A DNA stretch of 35,523 nt from Lishizhenia tianjinensis (GTDB lineage Bacteria; Bacteroidota; Bacteroidia; Flavobacteriales_D; Crocinitomicaceae): positions 1 to 35,523 of the forward strand of contig CALQIX020000031.1 of the NCBI GenBank assembly GCA_943330745.2, read 5' to 3'. The position numbers were made by a program, and so were the translations under genes. Of this stretch, positions 7,684 to 16,158 are shown in pieces (the stretch's first letter is position 1; every line of letters starts with the position of its first letter). The notes below the pieces were generated by a model. The model saw only the letters and a list, made by a program, of their open reading frames with translations, was not told the origin of the DNA and did not search any database.

Positions 7684-9528
7684 ATGTGTGGAATTGTTGC
7701 CTACATCGGGAAAAAGGAAGCTTTCCCAATCGTCCTGAAAGGGCTTAAAAGACTTGAATACAGAGGATATGATAGCGCTGGTGTAGCCTTGTTATCTGCA
7801 GGGGAATTGTCGGTATATAAACGAGCAGGAAAAGTATCAAACCTAGAAGACTTTGCCACCCAACACAATATCTCTGGTCATGCCGGGATTGGTCACACAA
7901 GATGGGCAACTCATGGCCTTCCTAATGACACAAATGCACATCCTCATGTTTCCATGGATGGATCGATTGCACTTATTCATAATGGAATTATTGAAAATTA
8001 CGATTCGTTACGTAAGGAATTGATTAGTGAGGGTTATGTTTTTAAAAGTGAAACAGACACCGAGGTATTGGTTCATTTGGTGGATAATATTTCGAAAAAA
8101 GAAAATGTGTGGTTTGGTGAAGCCTTGCGCATTGCCTTACATCACGTGGTTGGAGCGTATGCTATTGTAGCAATATCAAAGAATTATCCGAACAGATTGG
8201 TTGCCGCTCGAAAAAGTAGCCCATTAGTTCTTGGAATTGGCACTGACGGAGATTTTTATTTGGCCTCAGATGCAACTCCAATTGTAGAATATACCAAACA
8301 AGTGGTGTATATGGAAGATGAGGAAATTGCTGTAATTGATTTAGAAGAAGGGTTAAAATTATACAACATTGGTGATCAGCAAAAAACACCCTATATTCAA
8401 CAATTAGAATTAGAATTGGAAGCCTTGGAAAAAGGCGGGTATGAGCATTTCATGCTGAAAGAGATTTATGAGCAGCCGCGTTCCATTTTGGATTGTTTTA
8501 GAGGAAGATTAAACACGGATGAAGGATGGGTTTCTCTGCGAGGAATTCGTGAGTATGAAGACAAAATGATTCAGGCAAACCGACTAATTATCGTTGCTTG
8601 TGGAACTTCTTGGCATGCAGGATTGGTTGGAGAATATTTAATCGAAGATTTAGCACGAATCAATGTTGAGGTTGAATACGCAAGCGAATTCAGGTACCGA
8701 AATCCAATTATTCATGAAAATGATGTAGTAATTGCGATCTCTCAATCTGGTGAAACGGCAGACACTCTGGCGGCTTTGGAGCTTGCGAAATCAAAAGGGG
8801 CAACTATTCTAGGTATTTGTAATGTGGTTGGATCGTCTATTTCTCGCATTACTGATGCAGGTTCGTATACGCATGCTGGACCGGAAATTGGAGTGGCATC
8901 AACTAAAGCTTTTACGGGGCAAGTTACTATTTTAACGTTATTAGCGCTGACATTAGCCCACAAAAAAGGAACGATTACCACTTCCGTTTTGCATACCATG
9001 CTTGCTGAATTGGAAGCAATTCCTAATAAGGTAAAACGCGTTTTGGAAACCAACGCACACATTGAAAAAATAGCTAACACCTATAAAGACGCAACAAATG
9101 CATTATACTTGGGAAGAGGAAGTTCATTCCCGGTTGCATTAGAAGGAGCGTTGAAATTGAAAGAGATTTCTTACATACATGCAGAAGGATATCCAGCGGC
9201 AGAAATGAAACACGGACCAATTGCATTAATCGATGAAAACATGCCCATTTTTGTGATTGCTACTCAAGGCAATTCGTATGAAAAGGTTGTTTCAAACATC
9301 CAAGAGGTTAAGGCGCGTAAAGGTAAAATCATTGCCATTGTTACAGAAGGTGATGTTCATGTGAGGGAGTTGGCTGACGAGGTTATCGAAATTCCTGAAA
9401 CCAATGAATATTTAGTCCCTTTATTAGCAACTGTTCCATTTCAGTTATTATCCTACCACATTGCGGTAATGAGAGGATGTAACGTGGACCAACCACGGAA
9501 TTTAGCGAAAAGCGTAACGGTGGAGTAA
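7684..9528 (+). CDS. glmS: Glutamine-fructose-6-phosphate aminotransferase (isomerizing)
   Basis: 614 residues, close to the usual 609-612. It makes glucosamine-6-phosphate from fructose-6-phosphate and glutamine, the first step to UDP-GlcNAc for peptidoglycan and LPS. The protein starts MCGIVAYIG, so after removal of Met the N-terminal Cys2 is the glutaminase nucleophile; GHTRWATHG and the HNGIIENY loop follow. Two SIS sugar-isomerase domains fill the rest (AISQSGETADT near 355, YLGRGSSFPVALEGALKLKE near 480), and the C-terminus ends with PRNLAKSVTVE as in the family. Third gene of the operon; no glmS ribozyme-like structure is visible upstream (only three bases separate it from the previous stop). 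Confidence 0.97.
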   Translation: MCGIVAYIGKKEAFPIVLKGLKRLEYRGYDSAGVALLSAGELSVYKRAGKVSNLEDFATQHNISGHAGIGHTRWATHGLPNDTNAHPHVSMDGSIALIHNGIIENYDSLRKELISEGYVFKSETDTEVLVHLVDNISKKENVWFGEALRIALHHVVGAYAIVAISKNYPNRLVAARKSSPLVLGIGTDGDFYLASDATPIVEYTKQVVYMEDEEIAVIDLEEGLKLYNIGDQQKTPYIQQLELELEALEKGGYEHFMLKEIYEQPRSILDCFRGRLNTDEGWVSLRGIREYEDKMIQANRLIIVACGTSWHAGLVGEYLIEDLARINVEVEYASEFRYRNPIIHENDVVIAISQSGETADTLAALELAKSKGATILGICNVVGSSISRITDAGSYTHAGPEIGVASTKAFTGQVTILTLLALTLAHKKGTITTSVLHTMLAELEAIPNKVKRVLETNAHIEKIANTYKDATNALYLGRGSSFPVALEGALKLKEISYIHAEGYPAAEMKHGPIALIDENMPIFVIATQGNSYEKVVSNIQEVKARKGKIIAIVTEGDVHVRELADEVIEIPETNEYLVPLLATVPFQLLSYHIAVMRGCNVDQPRNLAKSVTVE

Positions 9529-9532
9529 GGAG
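9527..9532 (+). promoter_or_regulatory. Shine-Dalgarno AAGGAG before the truA GTG
   Basis: AAGGAG overlaps the last two bases of the glmS stop codon and sits six bases before the GTG at 9539. Most genes in the window have only A/T-rich sequence before their start, so this site stands out and supports the GTG as the start of truA. Confidence 0.6.
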
Positions 9533-9538
9533 TTCATT

Positions 9539-10285
9539 GTGAATCTGTTTCGCTATTTTGTTGAAATTTCCTATGATGGCACCCCATTTTTTGGATGGCA
9601 GCGTCAATTGGGTCAAATTTCGGTGCAAGAAGCTATTGAAACCGAACTTCAAAAATTGTTTTCCGGTCAAGAGATAGCAATTGTTGGTTGTGGACGCACG
9701 GATGCTGGAGTTCATGCCAAACAATACTTTTTTCATGTTGATTTTGAGAATGAGATAAACACCAATCAACTGTCTTACAAACTCAATAGTATGTTTCCAC
9801 AAGCAATTTCGGTTCAATCCGTTTTTCTTGTTGATTCAACTTTACATGCGCGCTTTAGTGCTATCAAACGAACCTATCGGTATTTTATTCATCAACAAAA
9901 AAATCCATTTTTGCTGGGTAAAAGCACTTATTTCGCTAAAGAAGTGGAAATTAACAAAATGCAAGAAGCGTGTGGGTTTTTATTGGGCACACAAGATTTT
10001 AGTTCATTTGCTAAGGTTCATACAGATGTTAAAACACATATTTGTACCGTATATTCAGCAAGTTGGCACGAAGAAAACGGTCAATTAGTATTTGAAATTT
10101 CAGCAGATCGATTTTTGCGTAATATGGTGCGGTCGATTGTGGGGACATTGTTGGATATTGGCACGGGAAAGATACTGTTGACTGATATGCCGGGTATTAT
10201 TGAACAAAAAAATCGAAGTGCCGCCTCTCAATCCATAGCAGCTTGTGGACTGTATCTTTGGAAAATTGAATACCCCATTGTATGA
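9539..10285 (+). CDS. truA: tRNA pseudouridine(38-40) synthase TruA
   Basis: 248 residues, normal for TruA. It converts uridines 38-40 in the anticodon arm of tRNAs to pseudouridine. The start is a GTG giving MNLFRYFVEISYDGTPFFGW, which aligns with the family N-terminus; no in-frame ATG lies at a suitable place. The catalytic Asp is residue 55 in CGRTDAGVHA, with RTYRYFIH (about 111-118), FLLGTQDFSSFAK and FLRNMVRSIVGTLLDIG further on. It lies ten bases after glmS, preceded by a real Shine-Dalgarno, and its TGA overlaps the next gene's ATG (ATGA). Confidence 0.95.
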   Translation: MNLFRYFVEISYDGTPFFGWQRQLGQISVQEAIETELQKLFSGQEIAIVGCGRTDAGVHAKQYFFHVDFENEINTNQLSYKLNSMFPQAISVQSVFLVDSTLHARFSAIKRTYRYFIHQQKNPFLLGKSTYFAKEVEINKMQEACGFLLGTQDFSSFAKVHTDVKTHICTVYSASWHEENGQLVFEISADRFLRNMVRSIVGTLLDIGTGKILLTDMPGIIEQKNRSAASQSIAACGLYLWKIEYPIV

Positions 10286-10851
10286 GGTTAATTCTTACGT
10301 TGTTTTTCGTGTTTTATGGTTATGCTGTTGTGCGTTATCATTTTGGAAAACAATTAGATATAAGTTATTTTTTGTTTGTTTTTAATAAGGCAGTTGCTTG
10401 GTCTGCTGCTGCTTTTTTAGGATTATCTTTGATGCATTTTTCCAAAAAATTACCCTCTCGAAAATTGTTTGGATTGAGTGCGTTTGGATGTGGGCTCATT
10501 CATATTGCTTTATCCATTTATTTGGGATTGCAAGGCAATTTTCCGGAGTTATATGTTCAGGACAGTTTGTCTGAAAAAGGTGTTTTAGTGCTAGTTTCAG
10601 GCTTATTATCTATAGCGATCATGATGTTTCCTTTTTTAACGTCAATTTGGCCAAATAAATTTCCTCAAAAGTGGTTTCACTATGGGAAATGGGCCTTGCT
10701 AGTTAATCTGTTGCACCCACTGATTATTGGTGTTAGCAATTGGTGGACGCCTTTAAAATGGCCTTATTTTTTACCTCCAATCACGCTATTAATTGTTCTA
10801 ATGAACGGAATTTTATTTTCGATTTATTGGAACAAAAAAAAGGAGAGTTAA
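10282..10851 (+). CDS. MsrQ/ferric-reductase-like heme membrane protein
   Basis: 189 residues with about five or six hydrophobic segments. SRKLFGLSAFGCGLIHIAL (60-78) and FPQKWFHYGKWALLVNLLHP resemble the MsrQ (YedZ) pattern RRLLGLWxFxxxxLH and HxxxYLxxxLxxxH, in which histidines bind heme b; His73, His133 and His145 (approximate numbering) are candidates. Family members pass electrons across the membrane, MsrQ to the periplasmic methionine sulfoxide reductase MsrP. No msrP gene is in the window, so the partner is unknown. Translation is probably coupled to truA through the ATGA overlap. Similarity is by eye and modest; a different polytopic family cannot be excluded. Its last codons lie inside a hairpin terminator. 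Confidence 0.5.
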   Translation: MRLILTLFFVFYGYAVVRYHFGKQLDISYFLFVFNKAVAWSAAAFLGLSLMHFSKKLPSRKLFGLSAFGCGLIHIALSIYLGLQGNFPELYVQDSLSEKGVLVLVSGLLSIAIMMFPFLTSIWPNKFPQKWFHYGKWALLVNLLHPLIIGVSNWWTPLKWPYFLPPITLLIVLMNGILFSIYWNKKKES

Positions 10852-10863
10852 TAACCCTCCTTT
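10839..10863. terminator. Bidirectional terminator hairpin between convergent operons
   Basis: AAAGGAG (10839-10845) pairs with CTCCTTT (10857-10863), with inner GTT/AAC pairing. On the minus strand the stem is followed by a long T-run (complement of the A-run 10834-10841), making a strong terminator for the universal stress gene. The stem covers the TAA (10849-10851) of the plus-strand membrane gene. Confidence 0.75.
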
Positions 10864-10882
10864 CCAATCATTTCATTTATTA

Positions 10883-11707
10883 TTAGCTAAACAAGATACT
10901 TTGTCCGTATCCACCTGTTTCAATTGGATTAACGATCAATGCAGGAATTTTAGCGTCATTCGTGATAATATATTGTTCATAATTTGCCGTAATTGCGGAT
11001 AAGAAACTGGTTTTATTAATATTCATGATGGCAATTAAATCTGCATCAATGCCAACCGCGTATTTAACAACTTCTTTATCAAATCCACTACGTGGAACAA
11101 TAGAAGATTCCATTTCTATATTGCGTTCAGCAAAAAAGCGTTTTGCAAATTGAATATTGGCTTGTACGTGATGTTTCAAGAATTCATCTGTCTCGTCCGG
11201 CGTAACTACGTGCACCTTAGAATTAAAATACGCAGCAAGATTTGCAACCATGGCTAATTTTTGCTTTGTTTCTTTATGTAAATCCATTGGAACAACGATG
11301 TTTTTGTATCCTTCCAATTTAATTTTTTTGTCTTGTACAATTACAAAAGGCACATCTGAATTAGTAACTACTTTCAAGGCATGACTACCGGTGATGTGTT
11401 GCCAACCATGGGCACCATGAGTTCCCATGAAAATTAATTCAGCCTGATGCTCTTTCGCAAAGTCACCGATATCCTCAAATATACTTCCTATTCTCACACT
11501 TGGAATTAAGTCTACTCCCAAATGGTCGAATTTTTTTACTACATGATCTAAACTCTCTTCAGCTTCAGAAATGCTCTTTTCTTTCGAAACAACGTGTAAA
11601 ACATAAATTTGTGCACCAAGCGGAGCAGCGGTTCGGATGGCATGATCTAATGCATTGTCTGCAACTGGAGTAAAATCATGAGGAACAATAAAGGTTTTCT
11701 TTTTCAT
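10883..11707 (-). CDS. Tandem-domain universal stress protein (UspA family)
   Basis: 274 residues formed by two Usp domains (about 1-125 and 134-265). The first starts TFIVPHDFTPVADNALDHA and carries the ATP-binding signature GTHGAHGWQHITGS (95-108) followed by VPFVIVQ. The second starts YKNIVVPMDLHKETKQKLA, but where the G-x2-G-x9-G(S/T) motif should be it reads IMNINKTSFLSAITANYEQ, so this half probably does not bind ATP in the usual way. Family members are cytosolic stress-survival proteins of poorly defined mechanism. It stands alone between two + strand operons with its own promoter and terminator. Confidence 0.9.
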   Translation of the reverse strand: MKKKTFIVPHDFTPVADNALDHAIRTAAPLGAQIYVLHVVSKEKSISEAEESLDHVVKKFDHLGVDLIPSVRIGSIFEDIGDFAKEHQAELIFMGTHGAHGWQHITGSHALKVVTNSDVPFVIVQDKKIKLEGYKNIVVPMDLHKETKQKLAMVANLAAYFNSKVHVVTPDETDEFLKHHVQANIQFAKRFFAERNIEMESSIVPRSGFDKEVVKYAVGIDADLIAIMNINKTSFLSAITANYEQYIITNDAKIPALIVNPIETGGYGQSILFS

Positions 11708-11750
11708 ACAACTACCTAATTAGAGAATATACTTTTGTGTTTTGTAAAAT

Positions 11751-11758
11751 CAAATTTA
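11751..11758 (-). promoter_or_regulatory. -7 box of the universal stress gene
   Basis: Minus-strand TAAATTTG matches TAnnTTTG, 43 bases before the ATG at 11707. A TTTG lies at 11781-11784, at 22-base rather than 19-base spacing, so the call is moderate. Confidence 0.5.
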
Positions 11759-11811
11759 GTTATTTATTCCAATAACAGCGCAAATAAAGCCACATAAAGT
11801 ATTTAAAATAA

Positions 11812-11842
11812 CTTGAATTTTAGCATTCAAACTTTATCTTTA
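11812..11842 (+). promoter_or_regulatory. Promoter of the enoyl-CoA hydratase-flippase operon
   Basis: CTTG at 11812-11815, exactly 19 bases, then TATCTTTA at 11835-11842, one base off the full TAnnTTTG. The ATG follows 14 bases later at 11857. Confidence 0.75.
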
Positions 11843-11856
11843 CCAAAAAATCGCTT

Positions 11857-12636
11857 ATGTATCAAAATATCCTTTTTGAAGAAAAAGATCAATTAGCAAT
11901 AATTACAATAAATCGACCGGCCCAATTAAATGCCTTGAACAAAGAAACTATTTCTGAGTTGCACGAATGTTTATCTGTTGCACATGCGTCTCAATCTATT
12001 CGTGTAATAATTATTACCGGTTCGGGTGAAAAAGCGTTTGTTGCAGGAGCAGACATCAAGGAATTTGCTTCGTTTTCTGTGGAAGAAGGACAACTATTAG
12101 CTGCACAAGGCCAAGCACTTCTATTTAGTTACATTGAAAACATGTCCAAACCTGTAATTGCAGCTGTGAATGGATTTGCACTCGGTGGTGGTTTAGAATT
12201 AGCCATGGCTTCACACATACGATTAGCATCTACGAATGCAAGAATGGGTCTACCCGAAGTTTCTTTGGGTGTAATTCCAGGATACGGAGGGACTCAACGA
12301 TTGGCACAACTAGTTGGAAGAGGTAAAGCAAATGAAATGGTATTCTCTGCTGGAATGATTCAAGCCAGTGATGCCTTACAATGGGGACTTGTAAATTATG
12401 TGGTTGAACCCGAACAATTACTCGAAAAAGCAGAAGAAATTGCGCGCAAAATCATACAAAATTCTGGGACTGCTATATCAGCTGCCATTCGTTCTGTTAA
12501 TGCCAATTTTACAGATGGTGTTAACGGTTATGATACAGAAATAAATGAGTTCGGAAAATGTTTTGGAACGGCAGATTTTAAAGAAGGAACCACCGCATTT
12601 TTAGAAAAAAGAAAAGCAAATTTTAAAGGGGAATGA
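11857..12636 (+). CDS. Enoyl-CoA hydratase (crotonase family)
   Basis: 259 residues, typical of short-chain enoyl-CoA hydratases that add water to 2-enoyl-CoA during fatty-acid beta-oxidation or related CoA pathways. The oxyanion-hole motifs are AGADIKEF (63-70) and ALGGGLELA (108-116), and the two catalytic acids expected of true hydratases are present as Glu114 and Glu134 (GLPEVSLGVIPGYGGTQRL), with the standard 20-residue spacing. Substrate cannot be read from sequence; crotonyl-CoA-type short chains are most likely. The gene has its own promoter and its TGA overlaps the flippase ATG (ATGA), a pairing with no obvious metabolic link. Confidence 0.92.
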   Translation: MYQNILFEEKDQLAIITINRPAQLNALNKETISELHECLSVAHASQSIRVIIITGSGEKAFVAGADIKEFASFSVEEGQLLAAQGQALLFSYIENMSKPVIAAVNGFALGGGLELAMASHIRLASTNARMGLPEVSLGVIPGYGGTQRLAQLVGRGKANEMVFSAGMIQASDALQWGLVNYVVEPEQLLEKAEEIARKIIQNSGTAISAAIRSVNANFTDGVNGYDTEINEFGKCFGTADFKEGTTAFLEKRKANFKGE

Positions 12637-14084
12637 GTAACCCTATCCGGAAATTAGCCGGACAAACGGCCATTTATGGTTTATCGAGTATTGCCGGGCG
12701 GTTATTAAATTACCTGCTCGTTCCATTATACACCTACAAATTCACCAACGCAGCAGATTATGGCGTTGTTTCCGAATTGTATGCATGGGTGGCTTTTCTT
12801 GTTGTGTTACTGACCTTTGGGATGGAAACCGCTTATTTTCGATTTCGAAAGGAAAACACAAATGAAAAAGAAGTGTTTGCTAGTGGGTTTTTTATACTCA
12901 CCATAATTAATTTGTTTTTTTTAGCAGCAATTTTCTTGTTTAATCAGTCCATTGCCAATGCCTTATTATTCAATGAACATCCGGAGTATATTTTGCTCTT
13001 AGGGATAATTGTTGTTTTAGATGGAATATCGGCACTACCATTGGCTCGTTTGCGAGCAGAAGAAAAAGCACTTCAATTTGCCGGAATTAACTTTGCTTCT
13101 ATATTCATAAATATCCTATTGAATTTAGTGTTTATGCTTGTTTTATTCGATCCGAATAATCCAGGAAAAGGGGTGTTTTACATTTTGCTGGCCAATCTAA
13201 TTTCTTCTGCTATTAAACCCGTTTTGTTGTATAAAGATTTTCTGCAGGTTTCTTTCAAGCCGAATGGACACTTGGTGCGTTCTATGTTGGTATATGCTGC
13301 ACCATTGGTAATCGCTGGTTTTGCAGGGATTATTAATGAAACACTGGATCGCATTCTATTAAAACACATATTATATGATGCATCCGATCCGTCTACATTA
13401 ACCCATGCGGAAGCTCAAGTAGGAATCTATAGTGCGTGTTACAAATTGGCCATGCTCGTAACCATCATCATTCAGGCATTTCGTTATGCTGCCGAACCCT
13501 TTTTTTTCGCCCAACATAAGAGTGAAAACAAGAATCAAATCTATGTGAAAGTGATGAATTATTTCCTTGCATTTCTTTGTTTGATCTTTCTCGGCGTTTC
13601 ATTGAATATAGATATTTTGAAACACTTTATTCAAAACGAAGCGTATTGGGTAGGGCTAGGTGTTGTTCCGATTTTGTTGCTCGCTAATATTTTTCTTGGG
13701 GTGTATTACAACCAGAGTATTTGGTATAAATTGTCAAACAAAACAAAATTTGGTGCCTACATAGCCATTTTTGGGGCCATTCTCACAATAGTAATAAACG
13801 TAATATTCATTCCAATTTATGGTTATTGGGCAAGTGCATGGGCCACCTTAATCGTTTATGCTTTTCAGATGGTTTTATCCTATTTTTGGGGACAAGTTCA
13901 TTACCCCATCCCCTATAATTTGAAAAAATTTGGAATATACTTAGTTTCCACTATATTAATTTATTGGTTGTTTTCAATGATACAATTCAACTCCTTAGCT
14001 GGAACACTTTTGTTAAAAAATGGAGGTGTTATTTTGTTTGGTTTCCTGTTCATAATTATTGAAAAGCCACTAAGTAGAAAATAA
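12633..14084 (+). CDS. Wzx-like oligosaccharide flippase (MOP superfamily)
   Basis: 483 residues with roughly 12-14 hydrophobic helices over the whole length. The start (RKLAGQTAIYGLSSIAGRLL, then LVPLYTYKFTNAADYGVVSE) is the standard opening of the polysaccharide_synt/Wzx group, and the C-terminal half has the paired helices of the polysaccharide biosynthesis C domain. Such proteins flip lipid-linked sugars across the inner membrane. No glycosyltransferase or O-antigen cluster surrounds it, so its lipid-linked substrate may be a core envelope precursor rather than a variable polysaccharide; that is inference. It is translationally coupled to the enoyl-CoA hydratase by a 4-base overlap. Confidence 0.85.
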   Translation: MSNPIRKLAGQTAIYGLSSIAGRLLNYLLVPLYTYKFTNAADYGVVSELYAWVAFLVVLLTFGMETAYFRFRKENTNEKEVFASGFFILTIINLFFLAAIFLFNQSIANALLFNEHPEYILLLGIIVVLDGISALPLARLRAEEKALQFAGINFASIFINILLNLVFMLVLFDPNNPGKGVFYILLANLISSAIKPVLLYKDFLQVSFKPNGHLVRSMLVYAAPLVIAGFAGIINETLDRILLKHILYDASDPSTLTHAEAQVGIYSACYKLAMLVTIIIQAFRYAAEPFFFAQHKSENKNQIYVKVMNYFLAFLCLIFLGVSLNIDILKHFIQNEAYWVGLGVVPILLLANIFLGVYYNQSIWYKLSNKTKFGAYIAIFGAILTIVINVIFIPIYGYWASAWATLIVYAFQMVLSYFWGQVHYPIPYNLKKFGIYLVSTILIYWLFSMIQFNSLAGTLLLKNGGVILFGFLFIIIEKPLSRK

Positions 14085-14093
14085 AAAGTTGAT

Positions 14094-14122
14094 GAGCCTG
14101 ATTGTAAGATCCAATTCAGCTC
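14094..14122. terminator. Weak hairpin between convergent flippase and S41 genes
   Basis: GAGC...TGA..TTG at 14094-14104 can pair with CAA.TCA.GCTC at 14112-14122 with two bulges. The U-tracts on both sides are short, so this is only a possible terminator for the convergent genes. Confidence 0.3.
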
Positions 14123-14138
14123 CTCTTTCTATTCTGGT

Positions 14139-15719
14139 TTACTTTTTCAACAACAACTGTAAAGCTTTGGCGAATTCATTATCACCCGCGTTATACACTT
14201 TATAAAATCCAAAATCATCAAATAATTGTTGCGCTATTTGTGCTTTCAGTAAGCGCGCTATTTGTTTTTTGCTTTGGATGAAAGAAGTTCGGTCAAAAGG
14301 AATTTTGAATTCTCTTTGCACATAGGCTGCGAATTGAGCCAATAGCATGTCATCCACCACAAACCGAGTGATAAAATCATCTACGTTTTTCCATTGGGCG
14401 CGTTTGTTTTCTACATAGTCAAATGAAAATGCTTGAAATGCTGGAGACATTCTTAAGGCAGCATAATACATATTATTTCCGGTTGAATCAAAAGGCACAA
14501 ATACATCCGGCATGATTCCACCACCACCATAAACGATTTTTCCTTTTGGTGTTTTGAATTTCAAGGAATCAACAAAGATTGTACTATCTGGATGGTATAA
14601 TTCCGCATCATTTTCTCCTCCACGATCTTGGTAGTACTCGTCATATTTCCCGTTGTAAGGTCGCTGAATGCATCGTCCAGTTGGAGTATAATACCGCGCA
14701 ATTGTGAGTCGAATAATGCTCCCGTCCCGCAATTTAGTGTCTTCTTGTACAAGTCCTTTTCCAAAAGACCTGCGACCAACCACAATTCCACGGTCATTGT
14801 CTTGAATAGCACCTGCCACGATTTCACTTGCTGAAGCTGAATTCGCATTGATTAAAATGGCCAAAGGCATGTTTTCTAATTCACCAGCAGAGGTTGCTTT
14901 GTAGTATTTAGTTCCGATTTTTTTACCAATGGTTTTTAAGATGGTTTGTCCGTCTTTCAAAAATTCGTCTGCTATTTCTGTTGCAGAACCTAAAACCCCA
15001 CCCCCATTGTTGCGAAGATCTAGAATAAGTTTCTGCATTCCCTTTCCTTTGAGTGCGTTGGCAGCTGATCTAAATTCCTCGGCCGTATTTACCGAAAATT
15101 GTTCAATTTTTATGTATCCAATGTTTCCGGTTAAGTAAGCGGATGTGACAGATTCAATTGGAATTGTTCCCCGTGTAATACTGAAAGACATTTTTTTCTT
15201 TTGTCTTACAATTTGAACATTCACCTTGGTTCCTTCCGCTCCTTTCAGCATAGACATAACCTTGTCTGTTTCAATTTTTACTTTGGCTACATTTTTTCCG
15301 TCAATGGTTACAATTTTATCCCCTGCTTTAACTCCTATTTTTTCTGAAGGGGAACCTTTTATCACATGGGTAATACAAATTGTGTCACGCAACATAAAGT
15401 AGCGCAGACCAACACCACCAAACTTGCCTTCAATCATTTCTGCAGCACGTTGTTGTTCGCTGGCCGGAATATAATTGGAGTGTGGATCCAACTTGTGTAA
15501 CATTTCAACAATGCTTTCCTCAAAAACCTTATCTGGATTAACATTATCAACGTAATTTTTATCAATCAAATTAAGGATGTCTTGTAGCTTTTGAATTCGG
15601 TTTCCATCATAGCCGTTTCCCGAAAACACGCCATTGCGCGTAACTACATGTCCCAAGATTAAACCTACGCACAAGGTAATTGAAACCACAAGTGGAAGCC
15701 ACCATTTATTTTTCTCCAT
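14139..15719 (-). CDS. C-terminal processing peptidase, S41 family (CtpA-like)
   Basis: 526 residues from ATG 15719 (a TTG at 15734 is the only earlier option). One N-terminal membrane/signal segment (WWLPLVVSITLCVGLILGHV) places the rest in the periplasm. The body contains the LDPHSNYIP region, a PDZ domain (about 95-180, GSPSEKIGVKAGDKIVTIDG), and the protease core with LILDLRNNGGG, the nucleophile serine near residue 296 in ANSASASEI and the general-base lysine near 321 in RSFGKGLVQ. These enzymes trim or degrade periplasmic proteins from the C-terminus. The 5' end overlaps the dCMP deaminase gene by 14 bases, so the two are coupled. About 150 residues follow the core, longer than minimal CtpA proteins but usual in Bacteroidetes. 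Confidence 0.92.
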   Translation of the reverse strand: MEKNKWWLPLVVSITLCVGLILGHVVTRNGVFSGNGYDGNRIQKLQDILNLIDKNYVDNVNPDKVFEESIVEMLHKLDPHSNYIPASEQQRAAEMIEGKFGGVGLRYFMLRDTICITHVIKGSPSEKIGVKAGDKIVTIDGKNVAKVKIETDKVMSMLKGAEGTKVNVQIVRQKKKMSFSITRGTIPIESVTSAYLTGNIGYIKIEQFSVNTAEEFRSAANALKGKGMQKLILDLRNNGGGVLGSATEIADEFLKDGQTILKTIGKKIGTKYYKATSAGELENMPLAILINANSASASEIVAGAIQDNDRGIVVGRRSFGKGLVQEDTKLRDGSIIRLTIARYYTPTGRCIQRPYNGKYDEYYQDRGGENDAELYHPDSTIFVDSLKFKTPKGKIVYGGGGIMPDVFVPFDSTGNNMYYAALRMSPAFQAFSFDYVENKRAQWKNVDDFITRFVVDDMLLAQFAAYVQREFKIPFDRTSFIQSKKQIARLLKAQIAQQLFDDFGFYKVYNAGDNEFAKALQLLLKK

Positions 15720-16155
15720 CTTCAATGTTTTCAATTTGTTCTACATCTATCCCCGCTTGAACTAAAAAATTTATTCCTTCCGGATCTTTGTATCCGTTTT
15801 GAAAAACAACTCTTTTTATTCCGGATTGAATCACCAATTTACTGCAATCTTTACAAGGAGACAACGTTAAATATAAGGTCGCTCCGCTGCAATTATTCGT
15901 TGATTTTGCTACTTTTAATATCGCATTCGCTTCCGCATGCAAAACATACCATTGTGTTTCGCCTAACTCATTTTCACAACAATTATCAAAACCTGAAGGG
16001 GTGCCATTGTATCCATCCGAAATAATCATTCCGTCCTTAACAATAATTGCGCCCACTTTTTTACGCATGCAATGGGATAACCCAGCCCATGAAGCGGCTA
16101 AACGAAGGTATGCCCGATCGTATTTTAATTGCTTTTCTGATGAAACAGATGCCAT
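15706..16155 (-). CDS. dCMP deaminase family protein (ComEB-like)
   Basis: 149 residues of the zinc-dependent cytidine/deoxycytidylate deaminase fold. Zinc and catalytic residues are visible as HAE at 73-75 and PCKDC at 100-104, and KVGAIIVKDGMIISDGYNGTP (33-53) is the substrate-side segment characteristic of dCMP deaminases. The expected reaction is dCMP to dUMP, feeding thymidylate synthesis in the cytosol. It begins three bases after the response regulator and overlaps the S41 protease gene, so it is the middle gene of a three-gene operon whose products have no obvious shared role. Confidence 0.88.
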   Translation of the reverse strand: MASVSSEKQLKYDRAYLRLAASWAGLSHCMRKKVGAIIVKDGMIISDGYNGTPSGFDNCCENELGETQWYVLHAEANAILKVAKSTNNCSGATLYLTLSPCKDCSKLVIQSGIKRVVFQNGYKDPEGINFLVQAGIDVEQIENIEDGEK

Positions 16156-16158
16156 ATT

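Noticed and set aside
9383..9817. 144-residue minus-strand frame across glmS/truA
   Set aside because: Crosses the boundary of two strongly recognised plus-strand genes and has no domain of its own.
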